From Lunatibacter salilacus (GTDB taxonomy: Bacteria; Bacteroidota; Bacteroidia; Cytophagales; Cyclobacteriaceae), in NCBI RefSeq assembly GCF_009797935.1, contig NZ_VOLC01000003.1, positions 1-64,000 of the forward strand: DNA of 64,000 nt, in the 5' to 3' direction. Of this stretch, positions 25,692 through 36,041 are shown piece after piece; the first letter of the stretch is position 1, and each line of letters starts with the position of its first letter. The notes below the pieces were generated by a model. That model had not been told where the DNA came from, searched no databases, and was given only the letters and a program-made list of their open reading frames with translations. Made by a program: the position numbers and the translations under genes.

Positions 25692-26273
25692 TTAAAAGTC
25701 TAAAACATCTGTAGAACTGAGTTCGATTACCCTTTTTTCTATAAAATTGCCATGCTTGTCAAAGTGACCTTCCCACATTTTATTCTGCCCATCTTCCCTC
25801 CCGAAGTATTCTATTTCATACTTCTTCGTCAAAAGCCTAGGAGCCTCATTTTCAGTAATAAGCTCCTCAAGATCCCCACTACTTCCAGTATATTGAATTT
25901 GCAAGCGGTCAATTTTAAATCGTTGATAATTCTCAGTTAGGTAGCTAGTCAGGTTTTGAGAAACTTCCTTTTCCAAATCTCTTACTTTAATCAAAATTTC
26001 AATATTTTGAATCTGCCCATCCGGCAAAAACTCCACACTGTGCCACTTTCCCTGCCACTTTAGCTTCGCTTCATACACTTCCTTTTCCCCATCGGTCTGG
26101 AAATACCACCTCACCCTCTTGTGTCCTTCATAAGTATCTTCAAGCCAGGTTCTGGCTTTTTCGGGAACACTTGAACTATTCACTGCCCTTTCAATCTCCC
26201 TTTTTTGACCATAAGAGACAGAAGTAATGATCAAAAGCAGGAACACCACTATTATATTCAGCTTTCTTATCAT
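25692..26273 (-). CDS. Secreted PepSY-like protein
   Basis: The 193-residue protein has a signal peptide (cleavage near SYG-QK) and two repeats with the pattern of PepSY-like domains, for example VRWYFQTDGEKEVYEAKLKW then WHSVEFLPDGQI. The second repeat is YEIEYFGREDGQNKMWEG then HFDKHGNFIEKRV. It probably binds or inhibits a periplasmic partner. The DUF2490 gene follows directly, suggesting that the two work together at the envelope. Confidence 0.65.
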   Translation of the reverse strand: MIRKLNIIVVFLLLIITSVSYGQKREIERAVNSSSVPEKARTWLEDTYEGHKRVRWYFQTDGEKEVYEAKLKWQGKWHSVEFLPDGQIQNIEILIKVRDLEKEVSQNLTSYLTENYQRFKIDRLQIQYTGSSGDLEELITENEAPRLLTKKYEIEYFGREDGQNKMWEGHFDKHGNFIEKRVIELSSTDVLDF

Positions 26274-26538
26274 ACAAATTCCCCCGTTTGCGTTAATTTA
26301 AGATATACCAAACTCACTACTTTTTTTAGGTAGAAACTACCTAGCTAACGGGAAATAACGGATGGTTAGTTCGGAAAGATTTTCTTTATTTTATCCGCTT
26401 GAAAATCAAGTCTTCCCAATTCTGGAAATCCTTTTTCGCCGGATGCGCAAATGGGAATGGAAAAGAATACAGCTGGCTGATCACGAACAGCTTTAGATTT
26501 CCCCTACCATTTCGAATTTATTGAGGGAAATTGCAGAC

Positions 26539-26823
26539 CTATGATCCCGCGATTGGTGACCCAAATATACCAACTGCCAGTTCCGCCCAGATCACAAAAA
26601 ATGCGAATATAATTGCCCCACAAATAATCACTCTGTGTCTAAGTAGTTTCACTTTTCTTAATACCAGCTCAGACAATAAACCGACGCCGAATAATAGAAC
26701 GCCCATTACGGCGAAATCAACTGCGTCCCAATCAACTGCGTTCGTGAACTGCATGACAAAGAATGGAACTGACAACAGAATTGCTGCTGATGTCAAAATG
26801 AGGAATAATCTTTTGTTTTTCAT
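26539..26823 (-). CDS. Small three-helix membrane protein
   Basis: The 94-residue protein has hydrophobic helices at about 6-26, 38-55 and 64-90. The layout is Lys-rich start, DWDAVDFAVMGVLLFGVGLL, then a basic RKVKLLRHR loop. Similar small proteins of unknown function are common in Bacteroidota. No operon partner is visible. Confidence 0.6.
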   Translation of the reverse strand: MKNKRLFLILTSAAILLSVPFFVMQFTNAVDWDAVDFAVMGVLLFGVGLLSELVLRKVKLLRHRVIICGAIIFAFFVIWAELAVGIFGSPIAGS

Positions 26824-27447
26824 GTTTATGGTCAGTTTATTTATTCACCGTATTTTTTATCTGTTGAAGCGCCTAAACTTAAGAAGCCTAAAGTGAAGGC
26901 ACGCTCGTTCCATCATGGTTTACATAGGCCAATAACGTACTATTCCCTGCTTTTGGAAAGTACTTTGAAATACAAAGTAAGATTAAAAAATCCAGATCAC
27001 AAAGTTTTTGTACGGAATTTCAGGAGGGTTAAAGAAAGAATTGTGAAATGAACTCCACTGTTCCATTTTGATTGAGAAGTGGGGAGTTGCCAATGATAAA
27101 AATGTTCCCATTCGAACATTATTGTACGTTAAGAGACACAGCAATTTGACAAAACAGCTTTATTCTCAAGAAATCGCCGTTTCCATATGGCATGTACATT
27201 GAAACTAAGCATCCGTAAACTGCGGCTATCAAAACTGATAACAACAAAATATTATTTTGGCCTATGTTCAAACGCATCATCCTACTTGCACGGCGAATTA
27301 TTATCAGACAAAAGTTTTATTTATTGATATTAAATTCCGGGCTTGATAGTGGGTAGGGAACGGCAAACATATTTTCATGTATGTTGCTGATAAACTTTCA
27401 TTTGATGTGCGCCATAGCCATTATTGATAACCTATAACCTAATTCCA
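26824..27447. other. Intergenic, no gene seen
   Basis: This 620-bp stretch contains no convincing frame in either direction and no repeat shared with the rest of the window. The permease promoter should lie in it, but I found no clear TAnnTTTG with proper spacing. Confidence 0.4.
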
Positions 27448-29841
27448 ATGATAAAAAATTACCTTCAAATCGCCCTTAGAAATCTTTTCCGAAATAAAAC
27501 CTATGTTCTGATTAATCTTTTTGGGATGGGTTTTGCCTTGGCCTGTTGTATTGTAGCTTTTCTAAATCTTGACTATAAACTAAGATTTGATGAACATCAT
27601 CATGAAAATTCTTCTTCTGTATATCGAATAAATACTATTAGGGAGACAGAAAATGGGAAGGAAGCCTGGGGCGCAACACCATTGGCATTGGGCTATGCTA
27701 TCTCTCAGGATGTATCTGGAGTAACGTTGATGCGACTGCACAATAGCATTGGAATAGTAAAAGTAGATAATAGGGCTTTTAATGAAGGGATCCACTTCTC
27801 AGACATGAGGTTATTGGAAGCATTGAACTTTCCTCTTCTTCACGGAGATGTTTCCGCATTAAATAATGACGGTACCGTCGTAATCAGTGAAGATACTTCC
27901 TTTAAGTATTTTGGAGGCGAAAATGCTTTAGATAAGGAAATCATAATAATAGATGAGTTTAAACGCGAAAAATCTTATATTGTAGGTGCAGTAACTAAAA
28001 GAATTCCGGAAAATACAAGCATCCATTTTGATGTAATGGTTCCCATCAATAATTTATTTGAACCGACTCATTTTCCCGAAAACGATTGGAAAGCAGACAT
28101 ACAAACTTCCATCTTTGTTGAACTTGACGAAGGTTATACTCCTGGTAAAATTGATGACCTACTAAGGCCTTATATAGCAATTCATAATAGTTTCAGAGAT
28201 GACTTGAAGATAGCGAGGTTTTATTTGCAGCCTTTCAATGACCTGGCATTCACCTCGGATATCGATCTTTCAGGATGGGTGAGAGGCAGGCTTTTAAACA
28301 GAAACGCAGTTGGCTTTACAGTCACTGTCACAGTTTTCCTGTCATTGCTGATATTGTTGACTGCATGTTTTAACTATATCAATACCTCAATTGCTTTTTC
28401 TAGCAACCGGCTAAAAGAGATCGGGATCAGGAAGGTCATCGGGGGAACCAGAACTCAACTGATAAAGCAATTTATGGGTGAAAATCTGGTGCTCTGTTTT
28501 TCCAGCATAGTTGTGGGACTTCTTGGTGCCCAGTTTTTAATCGATGCATATAACGGCATGTTTGATAGTTCTCTTGATATGCGATATGTTTTTAGCTCGC
28601 GTGTCCTTATTTTTCTTACTATTTTACCTTTCGTTACGGCCGTCATTGCCGGGTCTTATCCTGCTTTTTTTATCAGCAAATATCAACCCGTAGAAGTACT
28701 GAAAGGAAAAACCAAATTTGCAACCATGGGAAAATTCAGTAAGATTTTGCTTGGTTCCCAATTCAGTTTCTCATGTTTTGCCCTTTTAATGGGAATTGTA
28801 CTTGCACAAAATGCAGCTTATCAGCAAGAGGTGGATTTTGGCTATGATTTAAGAAAAGTAGCAGTTACTGCCGTAAATAATCCTCAGGAGTTTTCAAGCT
28901 TCTATAATGCAGTTGTTCAAAATTCAACCATTGAAAATGCCGCGGGATCATTTCAAATAATAGGAGAGTCTAGTGAAGTTGCGATCAAAACAAACCCCGA
29001 TGACGTGGAGAGGAAAACTAGAAAACTTGAGGTAGGAAATAATTATTTAAACACTTTGGGGATTAAATTAAGTGCCGGTCGGGACTTTTTAGAGGGATCC
29101 GTACAGGATATGGAAAATGCTGTCATCGTAAACCAGAAGCTTTTAGATGAATTACAGTGGCAGGATAGTCCAATCAACAAACAGATTTATATTGAAGAAA
29201 AAGCCTATACGATTATCGGCGTAGCTCAGAATCATAAAGAATTTGGTTTGTTAGCTGAGGAACCTCCTTGTCTGTTTACACAGGCACAGCTTGAAGATTA
29301 TAAATATCTAAGTGTTAATGCTCCTTCCGACAAAGTAGCCGAAATAAGCAATAAACTTACTGAGATCTGGACTAAGGTAAATCCGGATGTTCCCTACAAT
29401 GGCTTTCTTCAGGAGATGCTAATCTTTAAGCAATTGAATATGAATAAAATGCTTAGAAATCTATGCATTTTTCTTGCTGGGGTCACCCTTTTGATGTCAG
29501 CCGCGGGCTTTTTCTCTATTGTTTCCCTGACTATATTGAAACGAACCAAAGAAATTGGAATTAGAAAGGTTTTCGGAGGATCAGAACCACAGATGATCCA
29601 GATTATTTCCAGAGGTTTTATTAAGCTGATATCTATAGCCTTTATAATTGGTTCATTATTGGGTTATCTGTTAGTTGATAAAGTACTTTTTTCACAAATG
29701 TATGTATATCATATTCCTTTGGGAATAGGGGCTTTTTTAGCAACCTTTTTCATTGTTACCCTAGTTCCCATGGTTACTGTTGGATTTAAAGTCTATGAAG
29801 CGGCTAACGCGAATCCCGTCAGGACATTAAAGTACGAATAA
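27448..29841 (+). CDS. ABC transporter permease of the MacB/FtsX type
   Basis: The ATG at 27448 gives the usual start (MIKNYLQIALRNLFRNK); an upstream in-frame TTG at 27424 is less likely. The protein of about 797 residues has two halves, each a periplasmic MacB-PCD domain followed by an FtsX domain. The signature KEIGIRKVIGGTRTQLIKQF is in the first half and KEIGIRKVFGGSEPQMIQII in the second. No ATP-binding subunit lies next to it, as is usual for Bacteroidota members of this group. Substrate is unknown; peptides or antimicrobials are possible. Confidence 0.85.
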   Translation: MIKNYLQIALRNLFRNKTYVLINLFGMGFALACCIVAFLNLDYKLRFDEHHHENSSSVYRINTIRETENGKEAWGATPLALGYAISQDVSGVTLMRLHNSIGIVKVDNRAFNEGIHFSDMRLLEALNFPLLHGDVSALNNDGTVVISEDTSFKYFGGENALDKEIIIIDEFKREKSYIVGAVTKRIPENTSIHFDVMVPINNLFEPTHFPENDWKADIQTSIFVELDEGYTPGKIDDLLRPYIAIHNSFRDDLKIARFYLQPFNDLAFTSDIDLSGWVRGRLLNRNAVGFTVTVTVFLSLLILLTACFNYINTSIAFSSNRLKEIGIRKVIGGTRTQLIKQFMGENLVLCFSSIVVGLLGAQFLIDAYNGMFDSSLDMRYVFSSRVLIFLTILPFVTAVIAGSYPAFFISKYQPVEVLKGKTKFATMGKFSKILLGSQFSFSCFALLMGIVLAQNAAYQQEVDFGYDLRKVAVTAVNNPQEFSSFYNAVVQNSTIENAAGSFQIIGESSEVAIKTNPDDVERKTRKLEVGNNYLNTLGIKLSAGRDFLEGSVQDMENAVIVNQKLLDELQWQDSPINKQIYIEEKAYTIIGVAQNHKEFGLLAEEPPCLFTQAQLEDYKYLSVNAPSDKVAEISNKLTEIWTKVNPDVPYNGFLQEMLIFKQLNMNKMLRNLCIFLAGVTLLMSAAGFFSIVSLTILKRTKEIGIRKVFGGSEPQMIQIISRGFIKLISIAFIIGSLLGYLLVDKVLFSQMYVYHIPLGIGAFLATFFIVTLVPMVTVGFKVYEAANANPVRTLKYE

Positions 29842-30193
29842 AAGAGTAATTGAAATTCAATTAGATCGGACAGTTCAGAGGTATTTTTTCCAATTTTTAG
29901 AAATTGGTCGGTTGCCTTCAACTGATATATTTACAAATAGTTTAAATTAAATTGTACAAAAAATTATTTTTTTCTTTTATTTAAAAATTATTTCCCAATA
30001 TTGCTTCAAATTAAATTAGGACAGCGATATTTTCCACGTTCGAGTATTTCAAATTTCGGCCCTTTGTTTTTCTTTGGAAAGGAACAGTCGCAATTTTTAT
30101 CCAACTAGTTGACTTTATGTTATCAAAATTGTTTCAATAGGTTTATTTTAAAAATGCTCTTTATGGTCAAAAAAAAGTAAAAAAATATAATAA

Positions 30194-30224
30194 AAAAACT
30201 TTTAAGAGAAATTTAAAAGTTTTT
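30194..30224 (+). promoter_or_regulatory. Hairpin with T run in the susC-like leader
   Basis: A perfect 12-bp stem (AAAAACTTTTAA and its complement) with a 7-nt loop ends in TTTTT, 60 nt before the receptor ATG. Its position in the leader suggests an attenuator or an mRNA-stabilising hairpin. A simple terminator of an upstream transcript is also possible, because the permease gene ends 350 bp before it. The rest of 29842-30283 is AT-rich with no other feature. Confidence 0.45.
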
Positions 30225-30283
30225 AACACGTCCTTAATAAAGGGCATATTTACATTTAATAAATTAACAATAAATCCAAAATT

Positions 30284-33200
30284 ATGAAAAAAAGAATACC
30301 AATTCTCGCTACGGGGATAGGGAAAGCTTCCATTGGTATGGCAATGGTCTTATTTTTTGGGACCAGTGTAAGGGCCCAGGAAATGACTGTTTTGAACCAG
30401 GAAATGGCTTTCGCTACTCCGCCAATTAACGTACCAATATCCAAGATAGGGATGAATTTCACATCAAATGTCTCTGGATTATCAACAATTACTGGGCCGA
30501 CTACAAAGGCAAACAAGGCGGTTGATGTGGTAGTCAGGGGAACGGTTGTGGACAAAGACGGTTTGCCTCTTCCCGGGGTGACTGTGACCGTTCCTGGTAC
30601 TTCATTTGGGACTGTTACCGACCTCGACGGAATTTATACTATTACGGTTCCGGAAGGTTCATCCCTTGTTTTCTCCTTTATTGGATTTGAGAAACAGACA
30701 GTGGTTGTTGGGAATCAAAGCAACATCAATATTACCCTCAACGAAGAAATGGCCGGTTTGGATGAGGTTGTGGTCATTGGTTATGGTACCCAAGAGAGAA
30801 GGGATATTTCCTCTGCCATTTCATCCGTATCCTCCGATGATCTTAAGGACAGGCCAAACGCAAACTTTGCCCAATCTATACAGGGCAGGATGGCCGGTGT
30901 GAGGGTTTCCAACAACAATACTGCTCCCGGCGGCGGATCAAATATTGTGATCAGGGGTGTAAGCTCTATCAATGCCAGCAACAGTCCATTGATTGTAATT
31001 GATGGATTCCCCATAAAAGATGGTTACAACAAAACAGAAAACCCATTAAATTCCATTAACCCCGCGGATATTGAATCCATTGAGGTATTGAAAGATGCTT
31101 CTTCCAGTGCTATTTATGGTACACAGGCGGCCAACGGAGTAATTTTGGTTACTACTAAAAAAGGAAAAACAGGAAAACCGTCTATTACGGTAAATGCCAG
31201 TTCCGGCATTCAATCCATGCTTAACAAGGTGGATGTGTTGAACAGGGATCAATTTTTGCAAATGATGGATGAATCCAGAGCGGCGGCGTATGTCATCGAG
31301 GATCCCAATTTTGGCACCAATAATCCTGAAGCTCCCCTTTGGCAATGGACGGATTCCGATGAAACCAGGATTTACAACTGGAGAAACTTTTCCAGGAACA
31401 AAGATGGTATGCAGGATCCCTATGAAATGTTTTATAGATGGATCACCGTTACTGACACCACCAAGAACAGCCCCCATAATACCGATTGGCAGGATGTGAT
31501 CAGCCGAATGGGAAGAGTGGATGATATTCAACTTTCCGCGGCTGGTGGTACTGACAATGTTAGTTATAGGGTCTCCGGAGGCTATTTCAACCAGGAAGGG
31601 ATCATCAAAGCATCAGGGTATGAACGATTCTCCATGAGAGCCAATATAGACATGAAGGTAAACGAATGGTTAAAGTTGGGTGTCATGTTAGCGCCTTCCA
31701 TTGAAACTACCGATGTACTGTCGAACACCGAAGGTGGTTCCAGCAACAATCCTTTTTACAATGCACTGGCCTTGCCACCCATTTGGGCTCCCACGGATGA
31801 AAACGGCGTACCCCATTATTATGGTACTGAATCCACATATGAAAACCCCTGGTTTTGGAATTTGGATTTTGCAGTTAACCCCTTATCCACGTTCATGATC
31901 AAGGATACCAGAAAGACAATAAAAAACCTGGCTACGATGTATGGGGAATTCAAGCTTTTGGAAGACCTGACATTCCGTTCGGAGTTCCATACGCAGATCA
32001 GGTTCTGGGAGAGGGATTATTTTCTTCCCAATTCAATGCCAAATACCCAACAGCCTTTTTCCAGATCAAGGGGTATCCATCAAATGAACAACCATTTCAC
32101 GTGGAATTCCCAAAACTTCCTGACTTATGCCAAGAAATTTGCGGACCATTCCCTGAATGCCATGGTGGGATATTCTGTGGATGAAGCAATCTACAGAAGT
32201 TCCTATATGAACAAATATGATTATCCCACAGACTTGCTCCCTACGCTCAATCAAGGTGTTACCGTAGTAGACGGACAAAATGATGCAAGGACAAATCAGT
32301 CCAGTGAAACCATGATCGGTAGTTTTGCAAGGGTAATGTATAATTATAACAGCAAATATTATTTTACAGGCAGTATCCGACGAGACGGTTCCTCCAAGTT
32401 TGGCGAAGAAAACAAGTGGGGGGTATTTCCATCTTTTTCAGCCGCATGGCGTGCCTCGGACGAGGTATTCTTTGATCCCTTGAGAAAATATATCAGCGAT
32501 TTAAAAATCCGCGGTGGTTGGGGTATAATTGGCAATGCCGGAATCAGCAATTACCTCGCTTTAAGTACCCTGAATTCGGGAGCGTATGTATTGGGTTCAG
32601 GCCCCACGATTGCCCCTTCTTATGTAGACGGAAAAGTGGCAAATCCCTCTCTGGGATGGGAAGAAACCACAGATTATGGAGTAGGTGCGGATGTGGAAAT
32701 TTTCGACAGTAGGGTGGTATTCAGTATGGATTACTTCTATCGGCAGACCGATAACATGCTGTTCAACATGCCCTTGCCGATTATTACCGGATTTGGTTCC
32801 TATATGGCCAATGTGGGCTCCATGCGCAACAGGGGATTTGAATATTCCCTTACCACCCGAAACATTACAGGGGTATTTAATTGGCGGACAAGTGCCAACT
32901 TGTCCTATTACCGCAACCGTGTATTGGATCTTGGAAAAGATAAACGTCCCATAATCACCAACAACGGGTACACCAGCGAAGGCAGGCCATTGGCTGGTAT
33001 TTGGGGCTACCATAACCTCGGTGCATACGATGATTGGGAAGACGTGAAAACTTCCCCTATCTTCAATCCACAGCAGTCTATTTGGGCCAACAGGTCCAAC
33101 CCAGGAACGCCCAAGGCTGCGGATGTAAATGGGGATGGCATCCTCAATGCGGCTGACCAGACCATTATCGGCCAGAATAATCCCGATTTTGTTTGGGGTA

Positions 33201-33685
33201 TGACCAATGATTTCGGATATAAAAATTTCGATTTTTCTGTTCAGGTAAATGGCGTACACGGCGGTGACCTCTCCATGGTCGAATTTGAAAGCATGTTGGG
33301 AAGAGGGGGAGGAAGAAGAAGCATGACCGTTGAATATTTTGAAAATTATTGGAGGCCTAACCAAACGGACGCAATGTATGCCACTCCAATCCGAAAAAGT
33401 TCCGATGGTGCCAGTGCTTCCGGTAGTTTGGTTTTTAAAGGTACGTATGTAAACATCCAGAACGTGATTTTGGGGTATACCTTGCCACAACAAATTGCCA
33501 GCAGGGCCAAGATCTCCAATTTGCGGATGTACCTAAGCGTACAAAATGCGTTTTTCTTTACCCAATATCCAGGATATAACCCGGAGGTAAACTTTCAGGG
33601 AAATTCCGCTCTTTCTCAAGGGATCGACCGCGGAGCCTATCCGTTGGCCAGAACTGTTTCTTTTGGAATCAATTTAGCCATATAA
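30284..33685 (+). CDS. SusC/RagA-family TonB-linked outer-membrane protein
   Basis: The 1133-residue protein has a signal peptide and then about 55 linker residues. A carboxypeptidase-like domain follows (about 85-165; VVVRGTVVDKDGLPLPGVTV). The SusC signature is EVVVIGYGTQERRDIS, followed by the plug and a long barrel. It works with SusD to bind and import oligosaccharides or peptides. The SusD gene starts immediately after its stop. No glycosidase or sensor gene is linked in the same operon, so the substrate cannot be inferred. A leader hairpin lies at 30194-30224. Confidence 0.93.
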   Translation: MKKRIPILATGIGKASIGMAMVLFFGTSVRAQEMTVLNQEMAFATPPINVPISKIGMNFTSNVSGLSTITGPTTKANKAVDVVVRGTVVDKDGLPLPGVTVTVPGTSFGTVTDLDGIYTITVPEGSSLVFSFIGFEKQTVVVGNQSNINITLNEEMAGLDEVVVIGYGTQERRDISSAISSVSSDDLKDRPNANFAQSIQGRMAGVRVSNNNTAPGGGSNIVIRGVSSINASNSPLIVIDGFPIKDGYNKTENPLNSINPADIESIEVLKDASSSAIYGTQAANGVILVTTKKGKTGKPSITVNASSGIQSMLNKVDVLNRDQFLQMMDESRAAAYVIEDPNFGTNNPEAPLWQWTDSDETRIYNWRNFSRNKDGMQDPYEMFYRWITVTDTTKNSPHNTDWQDVISRMGRVDDIQLSAAGGTDNVSYRVSGGYFNQEGIIKASGYERFSMRANIDMKVNEWLKLGVMLAPSIETTDVLSNTEGGSSNNPFYNALALPPIWAPTDENGVPHYYGTESTYENPWFWNLDFAVNPLSTFMIKDTRKTIKNLATMYGEFKLLEDLTFRSEFHTQIRFWERDYFLPNSMPNTQQPFSRSRGIHQMNNHFTWNSQNFLTYAKKFADHSLNAMVGYSVDEAIYRSSYMNKYDYPTDLLPTLNQGVTVVDGQNDARTNQSSETMIGSFARVMYNYNSKYYFTGSIRRDGSSKFGEENKWGVFPSFSAAWRASDEVFFDPLRKYISDLKIRGGWGIIGNAGISNYLALSTLNSGAYVLGSGPTIAPSYVDGKVANPSLGWEETTDYGVGADVEIFDSRVVFSMDYFYRQTDNMLFNMPLPIITGFGSYMANVGSMRNRGFEYSLTTRNITGVFNWRTSANLSYYRNRVLDLGKDKRPIITNNGYTSEGRPLAGIWGYHNLGAYDDWEDVKTSPIFNPQQSIWANRSNPGTPKAADVNGDGILNAADQTIIGQNNPDFVWGMTNDFGYKNFDFSVQVNGVHGGDLSMVEFESMLGRGGGRRSMTVEYFENYWRPNQTDAMYATPIRKSSDGASASGSLVFKGTYVNIQNVILGYTLPQQIASRAKISNLRMYLSVQNAFFFTQYPGYNPEVNFQGNSALSQGIDRGAYPLARTVSFGINLAI

Positions 33686-33698
33686 AATGAACTATAAT

Positions 33699-35183
33699 AT
33701 GAAAAAAATATTTTCGCTGATAATACTAACTGTCACCATGATTTCCTGTTCGGAGGATTTCTTGGACAGACAGCCGGAGGATACCTTGTCCACTGGGGCC
33801 TTTTTCAACAATCCCAGTGAGATCAAGGCAGGTTTAATTGCTTGTTATGAACCTTTGCAAGCAATCTATTCCCGGAATGAACTTCCCCAATACGTCGATA
33901 TTATCGCAGATGACGGAAGGGTTGTCAATTCCCAAAGTAACGATTACCTGTTTAAGAAAAACAGTGGCAATTCCAGGTTTAGCCTGTGGAGGGATCATTA
34001 CAAGATAATTGTCAATGCCAATAATATCATTGATATTATCAACAATTATGAACCCAAAACCAATGCGGAAACCGAATTGCTCAATGCCTACCGCGGTGAG
34101 GCCAGTTTCCTTCGAGGGCTTGCTTATTTCAACCTGGTAAGGCTTTATGGTAATGTGCCCAAAGTGGTGGAAAGATTAAATGATCCCTCATCTGCCATCG
34201 GCATAGGACGTACATCGGTAAGTGAAATCTATAACACGGTTATAGTAGCTGACTTTGAAACTGCGGCTGCCAATTGCTTTAAAAAGGGCGATGCAGATCT
34301 TCAAGGGGAAGAGGCCAGGGTTACCAAAGGAGCAGCCTTAACCATGCTTGGAAAAGTGCATTTGTTTCTAGGTAACCACGCAAAAGCCGCTGAAGCCCTT
34401 AAAAGGTTGATAGTCGATAAGGAAGCTGGCAATTACACTTTATTGGCCGATTTTTCCCAAATACATGCATTTGAAAATAAATTTAATGATGAGTCGATTT
34501 TCGAGGTAAATTATAACGCATCCTCTGGCCAACCTAATTTCCTTTTCAAATGGATGACCAACGAAAACGGATACCGTTATGGCATTGCTTCGGGTGGAGG
34601 ACCGATAGTTATGTTCAATTTTATGCAGGCATTTGTGGCGGACAATGACTGGATAGGTGACCCAGACTGGGCTCGTTACAATGCTACGCTCGATTCAGGA
34701 ATTTTGCTGGGAGGAAGCCCTGAGCTTCAGCCTTGGCCAAAGAAATTTGTTCCGGAGAAAAGCACCTTGTCCCAATACGATATCACCGGAACGGATAATA
34801 ATTACATGGTCACCCGCTATGCTGATGCCTTATTGATGTATGCTGAAGCCCTCTATGGGACAAGCCAATCGGGTGATGCAGTTACTTATATCAATTTGGT
34901 AAGGGAAAGAGCGGGACTTAACGGAATCACTCCTGATCAGTTGGATTTGGAGCGAATCCTTCATGAACGAAGGTTGGAACTGGCCTTTGAAGGCCACCGC
35001 TTTTTTGATTTGGTCAGGACTGGCAAGGCCGTAGAAAAGATTTCCTATGCGCTGATGACCCCAATAGTTTATGATACCCAGATTTATACCACGGAGCCGA
35101 TTGAAGAATATCAGTTGCTCCTGCCTATTCCAGTTAGCGAAATAGAAAAGGACGCTTCCCTGGTCCAAAATCCTGGATATTGA
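33699..35183 (+). CDS. SusD/RagB-family nutrient-binding lipoprotein
   Basis: Two ATGs are possible (33687 and 33699). The second gives a lipoprotein signal with Cys17 in TMISCSEDF. The product of about 494 residues shows the SusD pattern: early EDFLDRQPEDTL, the TPR-like helices FLRGLAYFNLVRLYG and AALTMLGKVHLFLG, and the C-terminal RYADALLMYAEAL plus ERRLELAFEGHRFFDLVR. It sits on the cell surface over the SusC barrel. The reading frame begins within 15 nt of the SusC stop. Confidence 0.93.
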   Translation: MKKIFSLIILTVTMISCSEDFLDRQPEDTLSTGAFFNNPSEIKAGLIACYEPLQAIYSRNELPQYVDIIADDGRVVNSQSNDYLFKKNSGNSRFSLWRDHYKIIVNANNIIDIINNYEPKTNAETELLNAYRGEASFLRGLAYFNLVRLYGNVPKVVERLNDPSSAIGIGRTSVSEIYNTVIVADFETAAANCFKKGDADLQGEEARVTKGAALTMLGKVHLFLGNHAKAAEALKRLIVDKEAGNYTLLADFSQIHAFENKFNDESIFEVNYNASSGQPNFLFKWMTNENGYRYGIASGGGPIVMFNFMQAFVADNDWIGDPDWARYNATLDSGILLGGSPELQPWPKKFVPEKSTLSQYDITGTDNNYMVTRYADALLMYAEALYGTSQSGDAVTYINLVRERAGLNGITPDQLDLERILHERRLELAFEGHRFFDLVRTGKAVEKISYALMTPIVYDTQIYTTEPIEEYQLLLPIPVSEIEKDASLVQNPGY

Positions 35184-35214
35184 TTTAATGAGGGAAAAAA
35201 AATCAAAAAACAGT

Positions 35215-35240
35215 GGGCAGGTCTATTAACACACCTGCCC
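35215..35240. promoter_or_regulatory. Hairpin between susD-like and lipoprotein genes
   Basis: GGGCAGGT and ACCTGCCC pair around a 10-nt loop, flanked by A-rich runs. It lacks a downstream T run on the plus strand, so it is more likely an mRNA-processing or stabilising hairpin than a terminator of this operon. Confidence 0.5.
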
Positions 35241-35255
35241 TTAAAAAAAATAACT

Positions 35256-35759
35256 ATGAAAAAAATAAAATATGCCGCACTAATGGGTTTAGTTACACCC
35301 CTTATCTTCTTTTCCTGTCTGAAGGAGGACATTGTTCCCACTCCTGTAGTGTACGATGTGAAGATGTATATGCCGGACATAGCGGGAAATGATTCCCTTA
35401 TTACCCAGCCAACTGTCAACAGGGCCATGAAATTTGTGGTGGAAACCGATGCCGATATTGCTACGGTATGGCCGGGAGGGGAAAGAAGAATACTGAAAAT
35501 GAGAAATAGCGAAATGGATTCCATTGACATGTTTGGTAACCCGGTATTAATTGTAAGCGACCAACACAGGGACCATGGCTTGGTTAAAGCCCGTGGATTT
35601 ACCACTGCTCTTGGTGAAACGGGATGGTATGCATCCTACACGTATAGAACCCTGGGAGAATTTGATGTTACCGTTGTAGTTACCAATCACGGCTATCAAG
35701 GCCCTGATTATAAGCAAATCGTGCATGAAGTTGGCAAGGTTACTGTTGTAGCCCCTTAA
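35256..35759 (+). CDS. Lipoprotein of the SusC/SusD operon
   Basis: The 167-residue protein has a lipoprotein signal (IFFSCLKED) and a single Ig-like or PKD-like beta domain. The pattern is VNRAMKFVVETDADIATVWPGG, then GWYASYTYRTLGEFDVTVVVTN. Its place after SusD and its size are those of the third, substrate-binding lipoprotein (SusE/F position) of such systems. I do not recognise the exact family. A strong terminator follows. Confidence 0.7.
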   Translation: MKKIKYAALMGLVTPLIFFSCLKEDIVPTPVVYDVKMYMPDIAGNDSLITQPTVNRAMKFVVETDADIATVWPGGERRILKMRNSEMDSIDMFGNPVLIVSDQHRDHGLVKARGFTTALGETGWYASYTYRTLGEFDVTVVVTNHGYQGPDYKQIVHEVGKVTVVAP

Positions 35760-35779
35760 GCATCAATTGAAACTATTTG

Positions 35780-35827
35780 AAAAGCATCTAACTCCTGAAT
35801 TTTTTCAGGGGCTAGATGCTTTTTTTA
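35780..35827 (+). terminator. Terminator of the SusC/SusD operon
   Basis: AAAAGCATCTA-A-CTCCTGAA pairs with TTCAGGGGCTAGATGCTTTT around a short T loop and is followed by T7. It ends the operon. The following 35828-36041 stretch has no supported gene; a 106-residue frame across the terminator is not protein-like. Confidence 0.88.
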
Positions 35828-36041
35828 TTTATAGCTCTGTTGTTGGTTGGACTTTTGAAAATGTGAACCAGGGTTATTATAATGACAATAATATTATTAA
35901 TCCTAAAACCCAGAAAGTAGAGGGTATATGTATTAAAAAAGGCGAAAATAGTGGCCTTCCCACCCAATGGCTCAATTATGCATACCAATTCAAATTTACC
36001 TGCGCCAAAATAGCATACGCTTTTAGGGGCATAGAAGGGAG

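Noticed and set aside
30117-30132. Operator-like TTGACTTTATGTTA upstream of the SusC-like gene
   Set aside because: The spacer between half-sites is 5 rather than 4 and there is no matching -7 box.
32597-33493. 298-residue frame antisense to the SusC-like gene
   Set aside because: It mirrors the codon pattern of the coding strand; SusC is certain by its motifs.
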